Assembly (NCBI GenBank): GCA_041660045.1
Contig: JBAZXA010000002.1
Coordinates: forward strand, 62,001-126,000
Length of the DNA stretch: 64,000 nucleotides
Direction: 5' to 3'
Source: WM-3-3 sp041660045
Lineage (GTDB): Bacteria; Pseudomonadota; Gammaproteobacteria; Methylococcales; Methylomonadaceae
Below, piece by piece: positions 44,860 through 53,288 of the stretch. Both the position numbers and the translations under genes were made by a program. The notes under the pieces were generated by a model. It had not been told where the DNA came from. It saw nothing but the letters and a program-made list of their open reading frames with translations, and did no database searches. Positions within the stretch are counted from its first letter, which is position 1. Each line of letters begins with the position of its first letter.

Positions 44860-46764
44860 ATGAATTGCAAGTTAAGTGGCAGCATACTGTCGGTAATCTT
44901 ATTTTTCAGCCCAAACCTATACGCCGGGCTAACGGATGAGTTTTTACCTTATGCGCACAAAATGCCAGCTAATTTAATTGATGAGGTTGCCAAAAATAAG
45001 GCGCTAAAGCTGATCGTGCGTTATGAGGATGCTAATATTGACGCAGAGATACAACAGTATGCGTTAAGTCTTAAAAAAGACAAACAGGATCAAGCTAAAT
45101 TGCTGGCTTATAAAGCCTTAAGGTTTTCGGCAATGAAAGCGGCAACTCTCTCAAAAATGGATAAGGCTAAATTCAAAATGGAATTGGATTATAGCCATTT
45201 ACCAATGAACGTGGTGACGGTAAAAGGTAAGGCTGCATTGCTAAAGCTTTTAGCTGAGCCCTATGTCGCAGAAGTTTATAGCGATACACCGTTGCATCAT
45301 TTTTTAACTCAAAGTGCACCGTTAGTGCGCGCGACAAATACAGCTAAAGACACTGGCTTTATTGGATTAAATACAACTGTAGTTGTGCTGGACACTGGGG
45401 TTGATTATACCTTAGCTGATTTTGGCAATTGCGTGGCACCTGGGCAACCAACAGCTTGTCGAGTTTCCGTAGCTCAAGATGTAGCGACGCAAGATAATGC
45501 ATTAGACGATTCCAGCGATCATCATGGGACTAATGTTTCGGGTATTGTTGCCGGTATTGCTAAGGGGACTCAATTAGCTGTTTTGGATGTGTTCGATGGT
45601 GTTAGTGCTTTTAGTTCGGTAGTGATTTCTGGAATCAATTGGGCTATTGCAAACCAAGTGCTGTATAACATTTCTGCTATTAATATGAGTCTGGGGGATT
45701 CTAGCCAAAATCCAGTCCAATGTAGTAGCAATCGTACTAACCCTTTTGCGACACCAATTGCAACAGCCTATTCAGCTGGGATTTTGACAGTGATTGCGGC
45801 AGGCAATAATGCCTTTACAAATGGCTTATCCATGCCTGCCTGTTCACCTTTAGCGGTTTCAGTAGGTGCTGTTTATGATAGCAACGTTGGTAGTGTGAAT
45901 TTTGGTATTTGCAGTGATGGATCGACAGCAGCAAACGCTATCGCTTGTTTTTCCAATAGTGCGAGTTATTTAAGTTTACTTGCGCCCGGTGCGTTAATCA
46001 CTGCGGCCGGCTTTACCTTAGCCGGTACTTCTCAAGCCGCACCGCATGTCGCAGCTGCCATTGCCACATTGCGTGGAGCACGGCCAACTGAAAGCTTAGC
46101 CAGTACATTAAATCGTTTAACGACAACAGGGGTAAGAATCACCGATACCCGTGACAATATAACATTTTCCCGTATTGATATTTTAGCGGCTTTAGGTTCG
46201 GTAAATGATGATTTAGCCAATAATAACCAATTGCTAGGCACTACTAATCAAACGCTTACAACCGCCAGTGCGTTTACATCTACTGAATTTTCCAGTAAGG
46301 AAGCTAGCGAACCCAACCATGCTGGTAATGTAGGTGGTAAATCAGTTTGGTTTGAGTGGAGCGCGCCGGGTGTAGGTATAGTCAGCATTAATACGCACGG
46401 TAGTACTTTTAATACATTGTTGGCAATTTATACGGGAAGTGCAATTAATGCCTTAAGCCCAGTCGCCAGCAATGATGATGATGGCAGTGCAAATGGCACG
46501 AGTGGCGTAACATTTGTCACGACTGCAGGCGAAACTTATAAGATTGCTGTCGATGGATATAACGGTGCTTTTGGAGAAGTTTCATTAAATCTTCAATTTG
46601 ATACTAATCTCACAACAGCAGGTGGGAACCCTGCAACAGTACCTTTTTTACAGACTGGGGCTAGTTTAATTATGCTTATGGGGTTTGCATTAATTAGTTT
46701 TAAAAAATTAAAGCAATGCTTTAATCCTAAGATAGGAGTCAAAATTAAATACTTAATCTTTTAG
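44860..46764 (+). CDS. S8 (subtilisin-like) serine peptidase with PPC-like domain
   Basis: A 634-residue secreted protease; ATG at 44860 is chosen because GAGG lies 7 bases upstream. Signal peptide about 1-22. Residues ~25-140 look like a propeptide. The catalytic Asp is in VVVLDTGVDYTLADF, the His in DHHGTNVSGIVAG, and the Ser in LAGTSQAAPHVAAAIATLRG. A PPC-type beta domain follows (KSVWFEWSAPG, VASNDDDGSANG, TYKIAVDGYNG). The C-terminus has VPFLQTG, a hydrophobic helix and a Lys-rich end, like an exosortase-type or membrane-anchor tail. It may process a secreted neighbour; that is an inference from location. Confidence 0.88.
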   Translation: MNCKLSGSILSVILFFSPNLYAGLTDEFLPYAHKMPANLIDEVAKNKALKLIVRYEDANIDAEIQQYALSLKKDKQDQAKLLAYKALRFSAMKAATLSKMDKAKFKMELDYSHLPMNVVTVKGKAALLKLLAEPYVAEVYSDTPLHHFLTQSAPLVRATNTAKDTGFIGLNTTVVVLDTGVDYTLADFGNCVAPGQPTACRVSVAQDVATQDNALDDSSDHHGTNVSGIVAGIAKGTQLAVLDVFDGVSAFSSVVISGINWAIANQVLYNISAINMSLGDSSQNPVQCSSNRTNPFATPIATAYSAGILTVIAAGNNAFTNGLSMPACSPLAVSVGAVYDSNVGSVNFGICSDGSTAANAIACFSNSASYLSLLAPGALITAAGFTLAGTSQAAPHVAAAIATLRGARPTESLASTLNRLTTTGVRITDTRDNITFSRIDILAALGSVNDDLANNNQLLGTTNQTLTTASAFTSTEFSSKEASEPNHAGNVGGKSVWFEWSAPGVGIVSINTHGSTFNTLLAIYTGSAINALSPVASNDDDGSANGTSGVTFVTTAGETYKIAVDGYNGAFGEVSLNLQFDTNLTTAGGNPATVPFLQTGASLIMLMGFALISFKKLKQCFNPKIGVKIKYLIF

Positions 46765-46776
46765 CCATTTAACCCA

Positions 46777-47538
46777 TCAGTTATTTTCAAATTTTATTTT
46801 ATTATCGGTCGCTTTATTTAACACAGTGCCCAATATATTAATGTCTTTAAGAAGTTCTGCAGCCTGCTTAAGATCATCTATCTTAGTAAAGCCTTCACTT
46901 GTTACCAATAAAAGACAATCAACATGAGGTGCAAAGCCCAAAGTATCCGCTTGAGTCAATAATGCTGGCAAGTCAAAAATGATAATTCGGGATGGATATC
47001 GATTTTTAAGTTCAGTTACCAAGTTTAGCATTTTTGGCGATCGTAGTAATTCTGTAGAGTTAAATACATCATTACCTGATGGTAAAATGACCAGGCGATC
47101 TATGTCTGGATTTACTAATAATTCATTTAGGGGTATGTCATTAATTAAGTAATCGCTCAGCCCCATTTCGGTTTTAAGCCCCAACAATTTGCAAACGCTA
47201 GGGTTTTGAAAATTGGCATCAACCAATAAAACGCTACGGCTTAACTCCATGGCGATGCTGATGGAAAGATTAACCGCTGTTAGGGTATTACCAGAACCCT
47301 CTGTTGGACTAGTAATGGCCAAAGTGCTCCAATTCATGGCATCCATAAAATGTAAACAACGGGTCCTAAGCATTTTATAGGATTCTAGCCATTTGCCAGG
47401 CTTTATGCCGGTTATAATACGATTTTCAACTAGTTGCTTATTTTCTGGGGTTTGTATCCTTGTTTGCGTATAAGTATATTGCGCACTTTCGGCAACAAGT
47501 GAGGATTGTTTGTTGGTCAATGAGTTATTTGTTTCCAT
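46777..47538 (-). CDS. XrtA-associated tyrosine-kinase-like ATPase (CpsD/CapB type) with altered Walker A
   Basis: A 253-residue cytoplasmic protein related to bacterial tyrosine kinases that pair with Wzz-type chain-length proteins. It has a variable N-terminus, TSPTEGSGNTLTAVN at about 76-90 in the Walker A position, VLLVDANFQNPS (103-114) as Walker A', and RIIIFDLPALL (184-194) as Walker B. In functional relatives the loop reads G-x-G-K-T; here residue 84 is Asn (codon AAT at 47289-47287). No Tyr-rich tail is visible. It starts 37 bases after the chain-length gene in the same leftward operon. Confidence 0.82.
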   Translation of the reverse strand: METNNSLTNKQSSLVAESAQYTYTQTRIQTPENKQLVENRIITGIKPGKWLESYKMLRTRCLHFMDAMNWSTLAITSPTEGSGNTLTAVNLSISIAMELSRSVLLVDANFQNPSVCKLLGLKTEMGLSDYLINDIPLNELLVNPDIDRLVILPSGNDVFNSTELLRSPKMLNLVTELKNRYPSRIIIFDLPALLTQADTLGFAPHVDCLLLVTSEGFTKIDDLKQAAELLKDINILGTVLNKATDNKIKFENN

Positions 47539-47575
47539 TTGAGATTCTGTTGTTAATAATTATGGTTAATACGCC

Positions 47576-49297
47576 TTAAATCACACTCAGCAATTTAAAC
47601 CAAAAGACATCCAGCGGTAAAATTAGAAAATGGAAGCCTATAACGGCAAGAATTGCACTAATAATAGCGCCAATAATTAGTATCCTATGGCGTTTTTTAA
47701 CGGCGTCTAGCTCAATTTTGTTTTGCAAATAAGGGATACTTGATAAAGGTTTAACACCTAGTATATTAGCAATGGAAGTTTCACTATTAACTGTAGCGTT
47801 GGACATTTCCATAAGGGCAACAACGCCAAAACTAGCCACTAAAGCAAAGATAAAACCAAGTAGGAAAATGGCTTTTCTATTAGGGCTAATTGGTTCAATA
47901 GGTGCTTGGGGAGGATCGATCAAAGTAAAGCGTTCACCTTTGCGTTCAATTTCAAGTTGCTGTGCAATGGATGCTTCCATTTCCCTTGCACTAACTTCAC
48001 GATATCGTGAGTTAGAATTGTCAAGTTCTTGCAGGAGGTCGGTGAATTCTTTTTCAACTACGGGTGCTTCACGAATACTTTGCCGTAAAGTGTCCATTTT
48101 TTGTCTGAGTTGATTTCGGGTGCGGTTTAAGGCATCAATTTCGGAATCAATGGATTTCAATTGAACTGTTAGGCTAATGTAAGCTGGGTTTTCCGGTTGT
48201 ACTCTTGAGTCAGTCAATTCAGTTTCTTTTGTGGCAACCATGGTTTGTTGCAAGCTTGCAATTTGTTTTTGGAGCCTAATAACATCTGGATGCTTCTCAG
48301 AATACTGTTTTAAAATGGTCGCCAGCTCATTTTTCTTCGCGATGAGTTCATCATTAATTTTGTTGAGATTGGTATTATCGCTGCCTATCTCTTTTTTAAT
48401 TGATTCCATTTCACGTTTAGCTTTAAGCACATCGGGATGATTTTCCGAAAAGCTAGCGCGTAGGCTTGGGTACAAAGATTCTAATTGTTTTAACCGGTCT
48501 TTTAAGCTGGGTACTGAACCATTACCAGAAGTATCGGGGTCTATTTGCGCTAGTTCGCTTTCAAGCACGAGTTTACGTTCTTTTAAGGTAACTTCCTGAT
48601 TGTCTAGGCCGAGCAACTGATTGGTTATGCCATTTAATTCTTGTTGATTAAGTTGGTTAATATGGGGCAATTGATCCAGGTTTTTGCCTTTAAAGGTTGC
48701 TAAATCCGTTTGTATTTCTTGTATTTTATCTTTTAAACGCTTAGATTCTTCATGTAGAAAAATCATGGTGTTTTCAGCTGATTCGGTACGGGATTTTATG
48801 TTTTCTTTAAGAAATAATGAGGTAAGTTCATTCGCTACTTTTTGTGCAATACCCGCATTCTCGTCATCAAATGCTAGGGTAAAGGCAATTGTCGCTTTGG
48901 AACCACCACTATGACCACCAACATCAGCACTAATAGTGTCTATTTTTAGGCTATCACGCATTTTCTTTAAGATGACTTCTTCTGACTTTTTTTTGCGTAG
49001 TTCAGGATAAAGATCAAATTTTTGAATAATTTCGTTGAGGTTGGGACGGGTAATAATACGTTGGCTAATCACTTTGATGCGTTGATCCGCAAAAGTGGTC
49101 ACCGTAGAGCGCACTAAATCGGGGGGGATTTCCTGTTCCTCAATCAAAATAGTTGCGGTAGATTGGAATACTGGAGGCAAAATAACGGCAAGCACTGAGC
49201 TAATTGTTAAAATAATTACGAATGGAATTAATAAAAACTTTCTTCGTCTTTTGATTATTTTTAAATAATCTTTAATGTCGGGAGCCTGGTTTTCCAC
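47576..49297 (-). CDS. PEP-CTERM/XrtA-system exopolysaccharide chain-length determinant (Wzz/GumC type)
   Basis: A 573-residue inner-membrane protein. The first transmembrane segment (about 23-43, LLIPFVIILTISSVLAVI) follows the cytoplasmic start. A long periplasmic coiled coil (residues ~150-420, with IQTDLATFKGKNL and KHPDVIRLQKQIASLQQ) comes next. A second hydrophobic segment with the proline-rich IDPPQAPIEPISPNRKAIFLLG lies near 458-480. Such proteins set polymer length and partner with the tyrosine-kinase-like protein. The gap to the upstream gene is a single base, so the pair is translationally linked. A run of seven G on the plus strand (49121-49127) lies in its coding sequence. Confidence 0.9.
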   Translation of the reverse strand: MENQAPDIKDYLKIIKRRRKFLLIPFVIILTISSVLAVILPPVFQSTATILIEEQEIPPDLVRSTVTTFADQRIKVISQRIITRPNLNEIIQKFDLYPELRKKKSEEVILKKMRDSLKIDTISADVGGHSGGSKATIAFTLAFDDENAGIAQKVANELTSLFLKENIKSRTESAENTMIFLHEESKRLKDKIQEIQTDLATFKGKNLDQLPHINQLNQQELNGITNQLLGLDNQEVTLKERKLVLESELAQIDPDTSGNGSVPSLKDRLKQLESLYPSLRASFSENHPDVLKAKREMESIKKEIGSDNTNLNKINDELIAKKNELATILKQYSEKHPDVIRLQKQIASLQQTMVATKETELTDSRVQPENPAYISLTVQLKSIDSEIDALNRTRNQLRQKMDTLRQSIREAPVVEKEFTDLLQELDNSNSRYREVSAREMEASIAQQLEIERKGERFTLIDPPQAPIEPISPNRKAIFLLGFIFALVASFGVVALMEMSNATVNSETSIANILGVKPLSSIPYLQNKIELDAVKKRHRILIIGAIISAILAVIGFHFLILPLDVFWFKLLSVI

Positions 49298-49298
49298 G

Positions 49299-50459
49299 CT
49301 ATTTTACCTGTCTATTAGTTTGAGGTTGATATGAAAACTGAAGCTGAACGCTATTGCCAACGGCATCGGTATTTTGAGATTGGAAAGCTTGTTGGCGGTA
49401 ATTATAGGATAGGCCTAATCTTATTTCCTCTGTCCAACGCCAATTTAAGTTAGGTGAAAAGCTAGTCAGTGTGCGACTGGAACTAGTGCTGCCACCAGCG
49501 GCTTGGTTTTGTAAATAGTTCGCACTAATGCTAGAAGACAAACGTTCATTAATATTGTAACTGGCGCTCGCGCTAAATGTCGTACTTTGTTGTTGCTGAC
49601 CGGTAGTTGCTGGATTAAGTTGTTGCCCGGCATTAAAGCTAAGGTTGCCCCATTCCGTAGTCCGGCTAATGTTAGCTGAAAATATTTGTCCATTACTGGT
49701 GCTTCTGAAGCGTCCGCCAAATGATTCAGTATCAGTGCTACGTCGTCCTACCGAAAGACCAAGTTGAGTTTTTTCATTAAGACTATATTGCCAGCCAGCT
49801 TGCACAGAAATTGAAGTTGAGTTCTGGTTAGAGGCGGAATCAAATAATGAGTAAGATGCACTTAAGCTAACACTTTGTCTTGGAGAAAATTGGTGGGAAA
49901 GAGAAGATGACAATGCTTGGCTTTTAAAACCTCTAATATTGGCATTTCGCACCGTATTATCAAAAGCGGAATCTGAATAACTATAGCTTAATTGCAGAGA
50001 GTTTTTTTCAGTTAAACGATAACTGAAACTAGGTGAAATTGAACGGTTGGTTCGGAAAGCGTTCACATTTAACAGGATTCCGGAGCCTGTAGGTTCCAAT
50101 TCCGTATTTATGGATGACTGTATTGAATAGTTGCCAGCCAAAGAAAAATTATATCTTTCCCCTGCAAAACTGTATTGGCTATCAAATAATTTTTCGGTGG
50201 CTTCAAGGCGTGGCTCATTGCTATAAAATAATTGATTAAGTTTAAAATTAGCGTTTAGATCGCCAGTTTCTTGTAAATAACCAAATTTGATTGCGGGTGA
50301 AATCGTACTAATAAAATTAGAGCCAGAGGGTCTAGCCTGCAATCGAAAATTATCATCATAGCGTTCTGTAGCACTAAAAGAAGGCTGAAATATATAGTCA
50401 CTTGCTTGGCAGCTTAAAGACCCGCAAAGAGCAGTCAACACTAAATAATTCCTTTTCAT
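49299..50459 (-). CDS. outer-membrane beta-barrel protein of the PEP-CTERM exopolysaccharide cluster (TIGR03016-like)
   Basis: A 386-residue exported protein starting MKRNYLVL (the ATG at 50459 is chosen over a TTG at 50471). Signal peptide ~1-19 (CQA). The rest is beta-rich, Ser/Asn/Gln-rich, ending with QTNRQVK, and carries repeats such as FSATERYDDNFRL near the start and SLSASYSLFDSA in the middle. This fits the TIGR03016 family of exosortase-cluster outer-membrane proteins. A role in polymer passage or surface anchoring is inferred from the cluster. It is second in the operon, 29 bases after the export-protein gene. Confidence 0.75.
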   Translation of the reverse strand: MKRNYLVLTALCGSLSCQASDYIFQPSFSATERYDDNFRLQARPSGSNFISTISPAIKFGYLQETGDLNANFKLNQLFYSNEPRLEATEKLFDSQYSFAGERYNFSLAGNYSIQSSINTELEPTGSGILLNVNAFRTNRSISPSFSYRLTEKNSLQLSYSYSDSAFDNTVRNANIRGFKSQALSSSLSHQFSPRQSVSLSASYSLFDSASNQNSTSISVQAGWQYSLNEKTQLGLSVGRRSTDTESFGGRFRSTSNGQIFSANISRTTEWGNLSFNAGQQLNPATTGQQQQSTTFSASASYNINERLSSSISANYLQNQAAGGSTSSSRTLTSFSPNLNWRWTEEIRLGLSYNYRQQAFQSQNTDAVGNSVQLQFSYQPQTNRQVK

Positions 50460-50488
50460 CTGGAAAGGCAAATTAGTTTTTACCTTGT

Positions 50489-51139
50489 TTAAGGCACAGT
50501 AACCGTATCACCAGCCTGTAATAGAATATTTTGTTCAAGATGCTCACCATTTAGTACGTCATTGTAGTCAAACGGGAAAACTTTTACCTCGCTGCCGATA
50601 CGGCGGAGTACGCGTATATCATCAGTGTCTGCAAAAATATTCAAACCACCGGCTAAACTGAGGGCTTGCAGAACATCAATAGGTCTATTGGCTGGAAATT
50701 GTCCTGGACGATTAACTTTTCCTATAACGAAAATGGTGTTGCCACCATTTTGTAGCAATTTTACGTTAACAACAGGGTCGGCGATAAATTCAGAGAGTTT
50801 ACCGGCAATAGCATCTTCTACATTAGGTATCGTTTTACCAGCGGCTACAATTGAGCCCGCCAGTGGAAATGTAATGTTGCCGTCAGGGGCAACTAAAATT
50901 TGCTGCTGTTGTAAACCTTCTTCTTTCCAAACTGAGATTTCAAGCACATCACCAGGCGCCAGTAAGTAACGGTTTATGTCAATTTCTAGCATCTTATCCT
51001 GATTTTTAGTTTTTGCTGGGGCATCGGATAAAATGGGCTCGGCATTTTGGGTCGTATTAGGAAGTTGAATGTCGCTATCTGCCCAAGTGTAAGTGGCAAA
51101 AAACCCAAAAAATGAAATAAATAGTATTAACCGTTTCAA
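50489..51139 (-). CDS. XrtA/PEP-CTERM-system polysaccharide export protein (Wza/OtnA family)
   Basis: A 216-residue periplasmic/outer-membrane export protein. A signal peptide at about 1-20 ends ATYTWA. Then LLAPGDVLEISVWKEEGL opens the poly_export domain, followed by VAPDGNITFPLAGSIVAAG and the SLBB domain (GNTIFVIGKVNRPGQFPAN, IDVLQALSLAGGLN). No lipobox Cys is obvious, unlike Wza. It is the first gene of the leftward operon and so sets its expression. Divergent from the exosortase gene over 369 bases. Confidence 0.9.
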   Translation of the reverse strand: MKRLILFISFFGFFATYTWADSDIQLPNTTQNAEPILSDAPAKTKNQDKMLEIDINRYLLAPGDVLEISVWKEEGLQQQQILVAPDGNITFPLAGSIVAAGKTIPNVEDAIAGKLSEFIADPVVNVKLLQNGGNTIFVIGKVNRPGQFPANRPIDVLQALSLAGGLNIFADTDDIRVLRRIGSEVKVFPFDYNDVLNGEHLEQNILLQAGDTVTVP

Positions 51140-51508
51140 AATAATTCCTTTTCTTTAAGGTTTTGATGTCATAGCCATTGTAAAATGGGTCTAGCGGATT
51201 GTCTTAATTATAAACATAGAATATAACAGAAATAAGACAAGTGGCGTAGTAACAATGACGGCAGTGAATGTAGAAAGTCATTTTATTGACGCAGGTTAAG
51301 TTTTTTTAAGACCTCAAATTTAAAAACTATATTAGATGGTTCTGGATTGTCATCAATATTTAATACTCAATATACGAATAATCTGCTAATGTTTTATGAT
51401 GACCATAGTGTTAGTTATTTATGCTTAAATTATAGTTAAATATAACCTTTTGATGGTTTTTCACAAAAATTTCAACTCTGCGGTTTCCGTTAAGCTGTAT
51501 TAATAAAA
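51140..51508. other. divergent promoter region of the exopolysaccharide operon and exosortase gene
   Basis: 369 bases, AT-rich, no gene recognised. An exact 8-bp inverted repeat TTGTCTTA (51199-51206) / TAAGACAA (51233-51240), separated by 26 bases, lies near the export-gene side and could be an operator. No GEMM-like aptamer was seen. Confidence 0.4.
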
Positions 51509-53110
51509 ATGAATGTATTAGCCCAAGAAAAATCTGGCACTGACCCCAAACATAATTTCGTCCCCTATTTCTGGTTATTTACCCTAATTTTACTAGTTGT
51601 GGCGTTTAGAAGCTGCTTACAAGAAATGGTGGGTGTCTGGCTAAATGTGGAGGAATATAGTCACGGCTTTTTTATTCCTGTGATCAGTTGTTACTTTTTA
51701 TGGATGCGCCGGGGTGAATTTAAGTTTACGCAACATTTTAGTGAATCTTGGCCAGGGTTAGTAATCGTTATCATTGGCTTAGTTATATTTGTTATTGGAG
51801 GGCTGGCAACTTTAAAAACAGTTGAACAGTATGCTTTTATAATAACCCTAACAGGCATATTTACGGTTGCATTTGGCTTAAAAGGGTTACGTATAGCAGG
51901 GGTGCCGTTATTATTTTTGGTTTTTATGGTGCCATTTCCAGCATTTATTTTAAATAACTTATCGTCTAAGCTGCAGCTGATTTCATCATGGTTAGGCGTT
52001 GAGTTTATTCGTGCCTGTGATATTTTGGTATATTTAGAAGGTAATGTTATCGATTTGGGCGGATATAAACTACAAGTGGTTGATGCGTGTAGTGGGCTAC
52101 GATACCTGTTTCCATTAGCTAGCCTTTCGTTTTTATGTGCATACTTATTTAAGGGGCCATTCTGGCAGAAGTTGTTAATTTTTCTATCATCAGCGCCACT
52201 AACCATCTTCATGAACAGTTTTCGTATAGGTGTTATTGGGGTCATGGTACAAAATTGGGGCACAGCAATGGCTGAAGGTTTTTTACATGATTTTGAAGGC
52301 TGGATAGTTTTTTTGGTTTGTATGGTTATCCTGTTTGTTGAAATGTGGCTGTTATCTAGATTGAGTGGTAGAAAGGTAGCATTTAGTGAACTGGTATTAA
52401 TTCCTAATGAATGGTCTACTGAAGGAACATATCATGATTTAAAACGCTCTGAAATTGCTTATAATCCATCGATTTTTATCGTGTTGTCTTTAGTAATCGT
52501 AGCAGCTGTCAGCGCTAATTTTATTCAGGGCAGGGAAGATATCATCCCTGAACGCAAAGCGTTTTTAAACTTTCCGTTACAATTAGGCAGTTGGCAGGGT
52601 CGCCATGAGTATTTAGACCAAATTTATTTGGCGGCATTAATGTTAACGGACTATAGCATTATTAACTATAGGCAAGCTGACACTGGTGCGGGGATTAATT
52701 TTTACAGTGCTTATTATCAATCCCAACGTAAAGGTGTTTCTGTCCATTCTCCAAAAGCCTGTATACCGGGTGATGGTTGGCAAATTACCCAATTTGGCCA
52801 ACGCAAGTTTTCGGATTTGACTTCAGATGGTTATCCGCTAGCGGTAAACCGAGCTATTATTGAAAAAGGTGATAATAGACAACTAGTATATTATTGGTTT
52901 CCGCAACGCGGTCGGATGCTAACAAATGAGTTATTAGTAAAGTGGTTTTTATTTTATGATTCCATAGTTATAAACCGTACCGATGGCGCTTTAGTCAGAC
53001 TTGTTACTAATTTGGCCAAATTTGAAGACCCAGCTGAAGCAGACCAAAGGTTACATGAGTTTATGAAAGAATTGCTGCCTGTTTTACCGGCTTATATACC
53101 TGGCAAATAA
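51509..53110 (+). CDS. xrtD: exosortase fused to EpsI (probable VPLPA-CTERM exosortase XrtD)
   Basis: A 533-residue integral membrane transpeptidase. About eight transmembrane segments occupy residues 20-290. The catalytic Cys194 is in VVDACSGLRYL, Arg239 is in NSFRIGVIG and His260 is in FLHDFEGW, the family triad. The C-terminal ~200 residues (NFPLQLGSWQGRHEYLD, YYQSQRKGVSVHSPKACIPG) form an EpsI domain, usually a separate protein. A fused exosortase/EpsI is the layout of XrtD, which cuts the VPLPA form of the sorting tail, and a VPLPA protein is encoded at 20641-21525. It is divergent from the export operon. Confidence 0.88.
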   Translation: MNVLAQEKSGTDPKHNFVPYFWLFTLILLVVAFRSCLQEMVGVWLNVEEYSHGFFIPVISCYFLWMRRGEFKFTQHFSESWPGLVIVIIGLVIFVIGGLATLKTVEQYAFIITLTGIFTVAFGLKGLRIAGVPLLFLVFMVPFPAFILNNLSSKLQLISSWLGVEFIRACDILVYLEGNVIDLGGYKLQVVDACSGLRYLFPLASLSFLCAYLFKGPFWQKLLIFLSSAPLTIFMNSFRIGVIGVMVQNWGTAMAEGFLHDFEGWIVFLVCMVILFVEMWLLSRLSGRKVAFSELVLIPNEWSTEGTYHDLKRSEIAYNPSIFIVLSLVIVAAVSANFIQGREDIIPERKAFLNFPLQLGSWQGRHEYLDQIYLAALMLTDYSIINYRQADTGAGINFYSAYYQSQRKGVSVHSPKACIPGDGWQITQFGQRKFSDLTSDGYPLAVNRAIIEKGDNRQLVYYWFPQRGRMLTNELLVKWFLFYDSIVINRTDGALVRLVTNLAKFEDPAEADQRLHEFMKELLPVLPAYIPGK

Positions 53111-53288
53111 CGTGTTTTATCAACTGAACATTTATTTTTTTCAAGTATTATGAATACTTAAATCTACATTTAGGCCAATTTTTGGTCATTTCAATGGATT
53201 TAATCATAGGTTTCTCAACTGATGATTAAATTGAATTTTGTTTAAGTTCTAACACTTGAAAAACGATTTAATCCACAAGGGAGCAAGT

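Noticed and set aside
44745..44939. frame overlapping the subtilase start
   Set aside because: It overlaps the real signal peptide in another frame; the subtilase start at 44860 has a good ribosome site.
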